From contig NC_063017.1 in NCBI RefSeq assembly GCF_020509005.1, forward strand, positions 806,001 through 870,000: 64,000 nucleotides of DNA, written 5' to 3'. Positions 9,870-19,404 of this stretch are shown here, one piece after another. The notes under the pieces are model-generated. The model saw only the letters and a program-made list of their open reading frames with translations, was not told where the DNA came from and did no database searches. Source of the stretch: Fulvia fulva (Eukaryota; Ascomycota; Dothideomycetes; Mycosphaerellales; Mycosphaerellaceae). The translations under genes and the position numbers were made by a program. Each line of letters begins with the position of its first letter. Position 1 is the first letter of the stretch.

Positions 9870-11304
9870 CTAGGCTGGGTATGCAGACGTCTTTCCTGCA
9901 TACTGGTATCTCAACCCTTGAAGGTAGAGCTTGGCTGGTGGGGAGCCAGACTCCATTTCGACCACCCTTGTTAGAGTTGACTTGTACGCTCCAAGCACCT
10001 TTTTCAGACAGGAGGCTTGGGCTCTGCTGATAGGATCTGCAATTCTCTTTAGGATCTTGTCTTGGGCTGACCAGATCTGGGCTCTATATAGCATGGCTGG
10101 CTTCACAATGGCCTTGTACATAACCTTTGCTTTCGCAAATGTGGCTCCCTTTATAGAGGCTGTAAGCCTGTCAATTGATTGCCTATTGTTGTCTGCTCTT
10201 GCCTGTGCTTTCTTGACCTGTGGTCCCCAGCTAAGCTTTGGATCCAGCCATATTCCTAGCACCCTTAATTCACTTGAGGGTTCTGTTGTGTGTCCCTGAA
10301 TAGTGATTAGGGCTTGCATATTGTGTCTGTTTCTGGCTCTACTGAAGTGGATGAGTTGATACTTCTCTGGGGCAAATCTGGCTCTATGTTTCCTGGCCTA
10401 TTCCTCGCATTCCTTGTGTTTCTTCTACAAGATTCTACAGTTCTCTTCTGTGCTGTCTGACCAGGCTAGGATGTTTGTGTCATCCACAAACCCTAAGGCT
10501 GATGTGTTTCTAGAGTTTAGCTTTGCTGGCAGGTCTGCCATAAAAAGGGAGAAACAGGATTAGAGACATTGTTGATCCCTGTGGGATTCCTGTCTCTGTA
10601 GGCATGCTGTCAGATTTGTATCTGCCCAGTCTTAGTCTTGTGGTTCTGCCTCTAAGGAAGGACTGGATGAACTGGACTGTCCAGTTAGGGATAGCCTTCT
10701 GTTTTAGGATGTGGATCAGCCTCTGGTGTGAGACATTGTCAAAGGCTCCTGATATGTCTAGTGAGAGGAGTGTGGCTGCTTTGTTGTTCCCAAAGTGCCA
10801 TAGGGTCTTGATCTGCTCTGTGATAAGTTCCACAGCTGTTAGTGTTGATCTTTGTTTCCTGCCTCCCATCTGTTCTTCAGGGAGAATTCCATGTTCTTCA
10901 GCTAGGTTTGTCAGCCTTTCTGCTATGATCTTTTCCAGGAGTTTGCCTAGTGTGTTGAGCAAGGCAATAGGTCTGTATGCCTTTAGCTTTGTGTAGTCCT
11001 CTTTCTGTGGTTTTCTCAAGACCACAGTCAGTGACTCCTTGAAGTGTTTAGGGCAGTGTCCTTGGGCTATGCACTGTGAAAAGATGTTTGACAGTGCAGG
11101 GGAGATCTGGTCCTTGTATGTCTTGATGAACAAGTTTGGAATCCTATCTGGTCCTGGGGCCTTGTTTCCTGAGAGTCTCTTAATGATGCTCTTGATCTCT
11201 CCCTCTCCCACTATGCAGGATTGCTCTAGTGGTGTTGGATATACACTGCCCTCCAGATCCTGCAGGTCAGCTTCTACCTGTGTGCCAAAGAAATGTTTCC
11301 CCAA
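9870..11304 (-). pseudogene. LINE A ORF2, reverse transcriptase part
   Basis: The open segment 11304-10510 holds the reverse transcriptase fingers and palm: GNKAPGPDRIPNLF (motif 0/1), AYRPIALLNTLGKLLEKI, LSLDISGAFDNVSH (first Asp) and GIPQGS. The FVDD catalytic pair follows at about 10487-10476 in another frame, after a frameshift just past GIPQGS. A further open part, 10319-9870, has the thumb region (LGIWLDPKLSWGPQVKKA) and the downstream helices usual in Tad1/Jockey-type LINEs. Domain order and spacing are normal, but the frameshift and stops mean this copy makes no working enzyme. Confidence 0.85.
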
Positions 11305-11309
11305 TGCCT

Positions 11310-12480
11310 GTGCCTTTCCTAGGAGAGTGTGTTGGATTACTCCTTCCTGGTCTTCAATGTTTGGAAACTGGGGCAGTATGTTTCTGTCCTGTGTAGGTTG
11401 TCTTGCCCAATTTGCTAGTTTCTACATCTTCTCAGGATTCTGGGTAATGGATCCAACTGTTGATCTCCACTCCAGCATCTTGTCCCTCTTGATCTGGGCC
11501 TTCTTGTCTCTGGTTGCCTGGTTGTATCTGCCCCATGCTTCCTGGGAGTGACTCTGGGTAAGGGCTCTCCTGGCCTGCCTGGCTGCCTTGACCTTCTCTA
11601 AGCATTCCTTTGTCCAGAATGGCTTCGAGTACAGTGACTGTTTCTTTTCTCTGGTGTGGGCTGCTGCAGTTTCCTACATTGTTCTAACCAGTTCTGCCAC
11701 TGCTTGGTCTATGTCTAAGGCTGTTTCCAGTCTCCTGGTCTCTAGTCCAGCTAGCTTCTGTTCCAGGTCTTGTCTGATCTGTTCCTAGTTGGCTGCCTTC
11801 CAGGCCAGCTGAGGCTCTAGGTCTCCTTCCTGCTGTGTCTGTGTTTCAAACTCCACCTGAATTGGGAGGTGATCTGATGAGGACTCTAAGTCCTAGTTAA
11901 CCCAGCATCTGGTGACCTTCTGCTGCAGGTCATGTGATGCAAAGCACAGGTCAATGGTGCTTGAGCTTGCTCTCTGTGACCAGGTAGTTAGGCCCTTTGG
12001 GGTAACTAGGTGCATGTTGTTGCTTTGGGTAGTGGAGAGGAGTCTGTTAGCTAGGAAGTAATGGGCAGGTGCAAAGTCTGATCCCTATGTAGGATGGTGC
12101 AAGTTGAAGTCTCCTAGCACGATGTGTTGGGAGTCACTCTACAAGATGTCTGGCAGCTGTTGTAGTGTGCCCAGCTGGGTGCTGCTTCTGAAGCTAGGCG
12201 TGGGTTGTATACACTGTGGATGTGGATGCTGCCTTGGTTGGTGTTGAGTCTGACTAAGGTGATGTCTCCCCCTTCCTGTTGGATTTGTTCCTAGCTGTCT
12301 GTTGCCATCTCTTTGCTGATGTACATGCATGTTCTAGGGGTGCCTTGTTTGGCTAGGAGTGTGTGATACCTTGGGTCGTTAGCAGTAGATAGTCTGTTAG
12401 ATTTGCTGTTGATCCAAGGTTCCTAGACTGTAATGACTAGGTGTTTCTTTGGGTCCAGGGCTTAGAGAAAGCTTCTCTGG
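11310..12480 (-). pseudogene. LINE A ORF2, apurinic-type endonuclease part
   Basis: Minus-strand reading with stops gives an EEP-fold endonuclease, which nicks target DNA to prime reverse transcription. The diagnostic motif VLGDFNLHHP lies at about 12127-12098. Upstream are IVTVQTIEPW-like residues near 12440 and a stretch around ITLVRLNTNQ near 12260. Stops come mainly from CTAG/TAG created by RIP. The endonuclease leads into the reverse transcriptase that opens at 11304. Confidence 0.7.
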
Positions 12481-12562
12481 ACCTTGTGCTGGCTTTTGTT
12501 GACATTGTACTGGATAGTGGTAAGATTGGGTGTCTCAATCATGACTCATCCATGCTGGTCTC

Positions 12563-13798
12563 CTACTGGTCTTCTCGTGCTTCCTGCTGCTGGCTGCTAT
12601 TTGGGATTGTGGTAAGGTTAAGCCTGCTTTGTGACGGGTCTCTTCCTGCAACCACAATTGATTTTGGTCTACCTATAGCAGGGTGGCCTTGGGCCTGTGT
12701 GGTCTCTTCTGTTCTGCCTCTTTTTAGAGGGTTATAGACAGTCCTTAGGGGTTCTTGGGTGATTGTCCCTGTCTGGAATCTGATAGGGGTGTTGATCCTG
12801 GCTTCTCTTGCCCTCCTCTTTGCCTCAATCCTAGCTGTGCAGTCTTGGGACCAGGAAGGGTGTTTCTTTCCATAGCATGCACATCTGGCTTCACTCTTTG
12901 GGGCTGTGCAATTCTGTACTTTGTGGCTACTAGCACAGTGGGAACAAGTGTCCTTTTGGCTTGGGCATCTAGTAGAGATATAACTAAACTGTTGGCACTT
13001 GAAGCATTGCAGTAGTCTATAGGTGCTTCTATAGATTTCTGTGTCCATTCTTTTACATTTCCAGAAGATGCCCTTGTCAAGCACGGTGTTTGCCTGTTCT
13101 ATAGTGCCTATCTAGCGCACTAGAGAAGACTCTCTCTTTATGTCCTTTGTCTTTCTGTTGACCTATGCTGCTTTTGTGATCTGTAGCCCTAGGCATATAG
13201 CCTGGTTCTGGTCCTGCAGCCTCTTAAGGTCTCCTTCAATGTCAAACTTTGTGGTCATCCCATAGGCAATCACTATATTTTGTTAGTGTGAGACCTTAGC
13301 CGTCTTGCCTAGTTTGACTGTCCACTCCTTCTGTGTCTCTAGCCTCTTCCTGTCTTGCTCCTGTGCTATGAACAGCTTAAGGACCCCTCCCTTCTCTTTC
13401 CTAGCTCCAATGATGCCTTATATCCCAATCTTCTATATGATCTCCTTGCCTAACAGGCCCTCAATCTCTTTCTGCTCTTGCTGGTCGGAAATGTAGATCT
13501 TGATAGCTGTTTTCTAGGGGGGAGGGTTTTGGGATGCAACTGCTGCCCAGGTTGGTTGGCTTGGTTTCTAGCCTTCCTATATCCTCTTCTTTGCTGCTGC
13601 TGCTACTGTCCTGTTAATGATCTGTCCTGTTTGGCTCCTTAGTGCCTTTAGCCCTCCAAGGAGCTCCAAAATCATCCCCTTAGATGCTCTTTCTAGGTGC
13701 TCGCCATCTCCTGCCATTGCCATTGTTTCTGCCTTCCTGTAGACCTCCTTCTACTCGTTACTCTCCTGCTCCTGGTCGTTTCCTGCGATCGCTATCAT
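12563..13798 (-). pseudogene. LINE A ORF1 (gag-like, three zinc knuckles), RIP-broken
   Basis: The start ATG at 13798 aligns with the intact copy at 538. At least one in-frame TAG near 13516 breaks the frame. The C-terminal part (13084-12563) is open and carries three CCHC-like knuckles near 13020-12850: CFKCQQFSYISTRC, CSHCASSHKVQNC and CACYGKKHPSWSQDC. In the first the expected Gly-His is Ser-Tyr, both explained by single RIP-type transitions. ORF1 proteins of this type bind element RNA in the ribonucleoprotein. After the knuckles comes a basic, low-complexity tail. Confidence 0.8.
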
Positions 13799-13989
13799 CG
13801 TGTCCCCTTAGGACCTAGATCAGCTACCGATATTAGTTAGTTATCGGTTTTATATATGTGTTATATTCTTATAGCTATATAGGGGGAATCTAGATCTCTA
13901 GCCCCTACTCCTTTCCCGACGCCTTAGCGGTTTCACCTACGTTTTACTATATGACGACGATCTCTATAGTAGTCTCGTACTAACGCTAT

Positions 13990-15480
13990 ACTAGTGTCTT
14001 AACTAATACGATATACCTACCGACCTATATTTGTAATACCGCCGTCTACTTAGCTAGCCCTCTTTCGTACCCTCTGACCTACGACTCTTCTTCAACTATT
14101 CTATAGCCTTTAACGGCTCGACGACTACCTATAACAAGCTAACTCTATACTCTAAGACCCCGCCGTACTAGAGACGCTTTCGTTTACGAGATTAGCGCTT
14201 TATAAGAGTCTTAACTTATCGTTTAAGCTTAGAGTTACGAGCTCTAAGAAGCGCATTCTCTTATAGCATTACTTCACCGCCTTTTATAAGGTAAGAGAAG
14301 CTATTATAAGCTGTTTTGAAGTTGCTTAGTATAGCGTCGTAGATAAGCTTAGATTATAACGTAAACTCCTTCGAATTACTTAGAGTTTAAGACTACTATA
14401 ATGTCGTCTAAGACGGGGGTAGTCCTAGCGGGGTTGGTAGGCATATATTAAGGCAATTAAGTACTACTTACGCGTTAATAGGAACTAACTCTATAGCCTT
14501 AAAGGCCTTCTTATAGTTTGACGCGGTAAATATGTCGAAAAACGCGTCTTTATACGCCGGAAGGAAGGTTTCTTTATTAATATAGAAGACGCGCTAACGC
14601 GCTAAGTCCCGTATACGTTATAAGTACTTTAGCTTTAACGGCATAAAACAAACTACGTTAAGAGGCTATAGGATATACGACAAATACGCCGGTATATAGA
14701 GCGTAAGAATTTTATAGTCTAGATAGTAGTCCTTAAAACCCTAGTTTAAATAGCTCTTATAGCCGTCTAAAATAAGTAACCTATAGCTACCTATAGAACG
14801 CGCCTCTATATACGCGTCAAAGTGCTTTCACTACTCGAGGCTAAGTACGTTATTTATCTATCTATTCTTAGAGACCGTAAGCTTCTAATTCCGCGGTATA
14901 TCTACCTCTTTATACTATACTAAAATGTAGACGCGCCCTTTATAGATAATAAAGGGCGGGGTCGAGTAGCTAGCGGTATAGATACTCTAAATAACTAAAA
15001 CCTACTCTCTATAACTAGGCTAAGTAGCCGTAGAGCGAGAGCGTCGTTCTGAGCTAGTAACGACTTTTATAAAGCTAATCACGCCTATTTAAAAGCCCGT
15101 CTTATCAAAGTTATAGATATCCTCGTTATATACGCTATAATTAATAATCGTCTCTTATATAAGCTTGAACTAGGCGCTTATAACTTCTAGATCTTCCTAG
15201 AGTATTCTCTAACGGTCCTTCGCTCGGTTAAAGGCCGTTTTAAGCTTAGTAGAGCGCGAAACGAATCTCTCTACCTAGTTCTTACCTACCGGATCCGCGT
15301 CGCGTTTACTAAGTAGCTTATCCGCTATATCTACTGCCTCGCTAAGGGTAGGCGTAAATCCTCGCGAATCGAGGTCGAGAATATATCGAATAATTGTCTA
15401 TTCTTCGGTTAATATCGGTTTGTACTAGATAGGGCGGGTATCGACGCGAGGAGTAATTCCGTAGTACCGGCTAGTTAGCG
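13990..15480 (-). pseudogene. pogo-2 transposase (Fot1-like DDE), RIP-broken
   Basis: The minus-strand frame with TAG/TAA stops read through shows a helix-turn-helix region (ILDLDSRGFTPTLSEAVDIA near 15330-15370; NWVERFVSRS-like near 15270), then the DDE core. The first Asp is in YNFDKTGF near 15090-15113, the second in LLILDGYKSY near 14750-14775. The third falls in LQPLNVVCFMPLK near 14620-14650, where Asp has become Asn, a G-to-A change of RIP type. A Lys/Arg-rich tail follows. The protein would cut and paste the 8596-15685 element by binding its double 17-bp ends. The catalytic loss and many stops make it inactive. Confidence 0.8.
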
Positions 15481-16399
15481 TTAAACAAGGTACGTAATAT
15501 ACTATAGCTACGCGTAGGAGACTTAGAAATTAGCCCTAACGATAGGTAGAGAGGGTTAGAGCAATTCTACCTTCTTTATTAGACGATTATATGTTATATT
15601 ATTAAGATATAGTATAATAATAAAGAAGTTAGTTATACTAAGACAAAATTCCTAGCTTACTAGTATTCCTAGCTTACTAGTACTTTACATTATAGCTTTG
15701 AAAGAGATTAATACTACTAAGCTAGCGCTTTACTATATAGAGTATCTCGGATATCTAACTTGCTACGTATAGGCCTACTAAGCTACTAATATTAGCGGTA
15801 CCTTCCGTAACTTAACTAAAACCTTATAGAGTAGGATGAAATCTCGGTCTACGAAGGGATAGTATATATAAAACTAGGGATCTCGATTAGAAAGTATAGA
15901 ACATTAGTTTATAAGGTGTGAAAAACTATATCATTTGAAAGTAGTAACGTACTTTACTACCGAGCGGGCTATACTACCGAGCGGGCTACTTTTACTAAGA
16001 ACTATACTACTTCTACTTTACTTACGACGGTATCTTAATACGACGACATCCTATAGAATCGTTACTAGGAGGACAATTCCTCTCTAGATTCTTCGCTATC
16101 TAGCGAGTCTACTTAATAGGTACGTACGTTATACCCCGACTCGCTATATCGCTTATAGTATCGTAGCCTTAGTACTAGCCGAACACTATCTAGCGACTCT
16201 CTACTTACTTCCTACCTCCTAGTATCCTCTAGAGGTATTAATTACGACGCCTTATTAAAGGTTAGAGACCCTCTAGACTATATATACTTACGCTTTCGTG
16301 CTTTCCGCTATATAAGGGCCTTATTAGACTTACGTAGCTTACTAATCTCGCTTCGTATAAGAGCTATCTAATACGCTATCTCTCTACTCCCTTTTATAA

Positions 16400-17620
16400 G
16401 CTAATACACCCCTTCTTATAACGAGTTTAGTAATGAACCTGCCCGGATACGCATTTTGTTCGTTACTAGTGTCGATTAAGAGTCGAATTCTTTTGTAGTT
16501 TATAGTGTCTTCGACTCCTAAGGGGTAGAGTCCGGAGCTAGAGGGGTTAGCGTACGTAGCTTATTATTAAGCTTGTCTATCACTACCTATAGGGAGGCGC
16601 GTAGGAACTCTACTTTATCGATATAAGTAATACGCTAGCGTACTAAGCCCGAGAGCTAAGTACTATATACCTTCTTTAAAGGCAAATAGTAACCTATATC
16701 TAATAGCTAGAGTAAGTACGAGGCGTACGATAGTATATATAGGGCCAAGATCTTATATTCCTTATATAGATTCTAGAATGCCTTCGAGTGATAGCTCTCG
16801 TAGCTATCGATAATAAGTAGTCTCTATACCCTAGTCGTACGAGCTATAGTATACTTCTAGAAATGCTCTAGCTACCGTACACCGAACTTATTATTAGTCT
16901 AGCCGTTCTCTATTAGCCCGATTGTCTAGTCTAGACCTAAGTTACTGTCTTAGTACTAGGTGCTAATATACTGTTTGCCTATAAGGATGACGTAGGGTAG
17001 GAGCGCTATTCCGTCTATATAGATAGTCTTAATTACTGTTACCTATTCTCTATTGCCCTATTAAACGACCTTCATCTTTCTACTACGCCTTTCTGAACCC
17101 GTAACGACGCTCTAAGACGTAATAACACCTATTATAAACCCTGTCTCGTCGAAGTTATAGGTGTCCTAGTTAAGGATACTATACTTCTCCTTTTTATTAC
17201 GTATAAATAAGAACTACTTCTCGATAACGTCTAGATCTTCTATTATAGCTCGCTAACGATCGTATCTACGTGTTATACGAACCTTTAGCTTACGATACCG
17301 CCTAATAAACCTGTCTGTCTAACTAAGACTAGGGGGCTTAAGACCCTTCTCTTATAGTAATAAATCGGCTATTACTCGTATACTAGCCTTTAATAGCGGG
17401 AAACCTCTAAGTTCTAGCTCGAGTATATACTCAAGTATCACCCTCTCTTCTAGCTCTATAAGCTTCTTCGATTTAGGCTCGTAGTTACCCCGAGGAGGTC
17501 GTCTATTCAATCGATACCCTAGTATAGTTCGAGACGCGTCGTATACCTTTATAGTAAGTCGATTCGTAATTATCGCATCGCATTTCGTGGCCTAGACAGC
17601 TAAGGTCGGTTTGGCCTCGT
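16400..17620 (-). pseudogene. pogo-1 transposase (Fot1-like, CENP-B HTH plus DDE), RIP-broken
   Basis: On the minus strand, with stops read through, come the CENP-B-like DNA-binding part (about 17580-17180), the first catalytic Asp in YNFDETG (about 17160-17140), a middle part with YQDSNLGLD and LIENGWTNNKFGVRWLEHF (about 16960-16860), the second Asp in LLIIDSYESYHSKAF (about 16825-16780), and the third in the LLDIGYYLPLKK segment (about 16700-16665). These are the hallmarks of Fot1-family transposases. About ten TAG/TAA stops are at former Gln or Trp codons. It is inactive as it stands. Confidence 0.85.
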
Positions 17621-17658
17621 TTAAAGACAATATACGCTATAATAGTAGTTATATAGCT

Positions 17659-17842
17659 TATAAGGGCGCGCGTACCGTAGGGTCCGAATAAGAGAGTTAT
17701 TATTCTACGAGGCTATAAAAGAGGAGCGCGAGGCGCGGCGAAGTTATAAAGTAAAGCCAAGCCGCGCTAACCCGATACGGAAGGTCCGCGGCTCACCCGG
17801 GCTGACGTAGCTGTAGTAAGGGGTTGCGGGCTGCCCGTGACA
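17659..17842 (-). mobile_element. Solo LTR of Gypsy-2 inside pogo-1
   Basis: This 184-bp sequence (starting TATAAGGGCGCG, ending CCCGTGACA) matches both LTRs of the Gypsy-2 element at 42891 and 49923 and has the same length. A perfect 5-bp duplication, TAGCT, flanks it (17654-17658 and 17843-17847). The uninterrupted site reads ATATAGCTATATC at 6663. A solo LTR results from recombination between the two LTRs of a once-complete element. Confidence 0.92.
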
Positions 17843-18093
17843 TAGCTATATCTATAGAAGTAGTATAGTTCTTAGTAAAAGTAGCCCGCTCGGTAGTATA
17901 GCCCGCTCGGTAGTAAAGTACGTTACCTTATTAGCTCTTATATAGGGTAAGTTATTACCCTAAATTAGCTATCGTGATCTCCCCGGCTAATACCTATTAT
18001 ATTCTTATACCCTATAACGCTTATTTCAATCTTATAATCTCATCTTACGCTATGAGGTTATGCCATCTTTTCATAGTATAAGCTACAGCTCGG

Positions 18094-19256
18094 TCAAGCA
18101 GCGCGTATTCGCATTAGGCCCGTAGGGAGCAAACAAAATGGCGCGTTAAGATTTGCTTGGATGGCTCTGCGGGCCGGGCGAAGCCCGGCTCTTTGATGAA
18201 AATGGAGGTAGGATCCTTCTACAATGCGAACTTGTAGCAAGTCCAACTCATTGGCACGTCTAGACCCTCTAGTGGGAGCTCTCCAAGCCTGTCCTAGGAT
18301 TCCAGTCGCATCGGTGATTCGAGTGAGCCGCAATGTGAAGAGAGATCGTGTCCATAGGGCATTGCGAACCCAAATCGTGCCGAAGGTCACGACATTTTGC
18401 CAAGTGAGGCCAACCCTCGATACTTCCCCGAGCACCACTTAGCCGACCGAGCACCATCATTTGCCGCCCACTTTAATGAGCTTTAGTTCATATTCACGCT
18501 CCATACTGACCAAACCGCCCAAAACAACTGGTGGGATTATGTTCATTTGTGAAGGTGTTGTTCTATCTCTCTATTCATATCCACACCACCTTGTTCTTCG
18601 TTCTGCTGCGTCTATAGTCACAATTTGTATCTACTGCGTTCTTCTGATCCCTGCTGTGGTAGTTCTCAAGCAGCCGCTCACACCGGTCCAAGTCCTCCTT
18701 GGATAGGAGCTGATCTGGTCCGGAAGGTGGAGGTTCTGGAAGGTGATATGGCTGTCTTGAGCCTGCAGTGTCCAGAGCATTGCGCACCTGATGCCTTGTG
18801 GGTGCGAAGAGCGGTTTGAAGGTCTTAACAAGGTCTCTTTGCGAGCACTTGATGCCCTTAAGTCTGCAGTATGATAGGTTCCTACTATCTGATTCTTTTG
18901 AGGTGTTGAAAGGTGTTTGGTCATCTTGCAGTAGCTTCTGCAATCCAAGAAACAGGTGAGAGGTTTGCGACGGTAGCATGCGACAACAACACCACATATA
19001 GCCAATCCAAGCATGACAATTTGTTCAGTGATGTATCCAGATACGTATATAAATTTGCTGGTTGCAATGGGCCTGATATTGGATAAAGAAAACACGATTG
19101 AAGATGTGGTGTTGTTTTTGGTGGAGGTGGGCGCTTTGGTCCGTATGACGCGTGATATTGCACCTCGAAGGCCCCCTAGCGTCTATTATTTCTGCGTACT
19201 CGAGCCGGCAACGAATAGCAGGGCGGCCCTTACGAGGAAGGGGTAGGGGCGCCGCC
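18094..19256 (-). other. Low-RIP island with unassigned coding-like stretches
   Basis: Base use changes abruptly here: CpA and TpG are normal, unlike either side. Several overlapping frames are open on the minus strand, and none matches a family I recognise. The best candidate is 19095-18631, where residues around ITEQIVMLGLAICGVVVACY form one likely membrane helix with a basic stop-transfer end (RRK). A frame at 18997-18575 continues with a polar, Pro-containing stretch. The pair could be exons of one small membrane protein or fragments of a broken gene. Splice sites were not convincing. Confidence 0.3.
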
Positions 19257-19404
19257 GATACAGCGTCTTCGTGCGTTGGAGTCACAAGTGGCCTTAGCTT
19301 CCGCGTCGTGGACTTTGACCGATTTGCTACGATCATGGAGTTTACTGGGATCATCGGTTCGCGCCTTTAGTAAATGTGACTCCAACGCACGAAGACGCTG
19401 TATA
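19257..19404. mobile_element. Short inverted-repeat element (MITE-like)
   Basis: About 148 bp bounded by TA and by near-perfect inverted ends of about 28 bp: CAGCGTCTTCGTGCGTTGGA on the left (from 19259) and its complement TCCAACGCACGAAGACGCTG on the right (ending 19402). There is no coding capacity. The size, ends and TA border fit a miniature element of the Tc1/mariner/pogo type. A diverged third copy of the end lies at about 19692-19719. Confidence 0.65.

Larger units (their letters stand above)
8953..13804 (-). mobile_element. LINE family A (Tad1-like), nearly complete
   Basis: An approximately 4.85-kb non-LTR retrotransposon on the minus strand. From 13804 it runs through ORF1 (zinc knuckles), endonuclease, reverse transcriptase, a C-terminal Cys/His region and the 3' UTR, and ends in a TAGA/TCTA tail at about 8953-8972. 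It still has much CpA and TpG, so it is far less mutated than the pogo element around it, in keeping with a later arrival. Isolated CAG to TAG, CAC to TAC and TGG to TAG changes show that RIP has begun. I could not define a target duplication with certainty. Confidence 0.85.
8596..15685 (-). mobile_element. Fot1/pogo family 2 transposon, split by LINE A
   Basis: The left inverted end (8596-about 8660) and the right inverted end (about 15621-15685) match as reverse complements over some 60 bp and are bordered by TA (8594-8595, 15686-15687). Each end has two tandem 17-bp units (ACTAGTAAGCTAGGAAC and a variant). Removing the LINE at about 8953-13804 leaves an element of roughly 2.2 kb, the normal size of a Fot1/pogo transposon. 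The transposase lies in the right segment. The LINE therefore jumped into the 3' part of this transposon. Everything in the element outside the LINE is strongly RIP-mutated. Confidence 0.8.
15947..17923 (-). mobile_element. Fot1/pogo family 1 transposon, long copy
   Basis: Inverted ends are identical in layout to those of the 5615-6747 copy, with TA at 15945-15946 and 17924-17925. Without the 189 bp of solo LTR plus duplicated target, the element is about 1.79 kb, the usual Fot1/pogo size. It keeps the catalytic core that the other copy lost. Outer parts of the two copies differ by few bases, so they belong to one family. Confidence 0.88.
15690..18093. repeat. Third copy of the cassette left flank, split by pogo-1
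   Basis: 15870-15944 and 17926-18060 together match the left flank of the secreted-protein cassette (compare 19405-19630), interrupted exactly at a TA by the pogo-1 transposon. The uninterrupted copy reads AGTAGTGCCTTAT at 19480. No secreted-protein gene follows; the match stops near 18070. 15690-15870 has no clear content. Confidence 0.65.
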
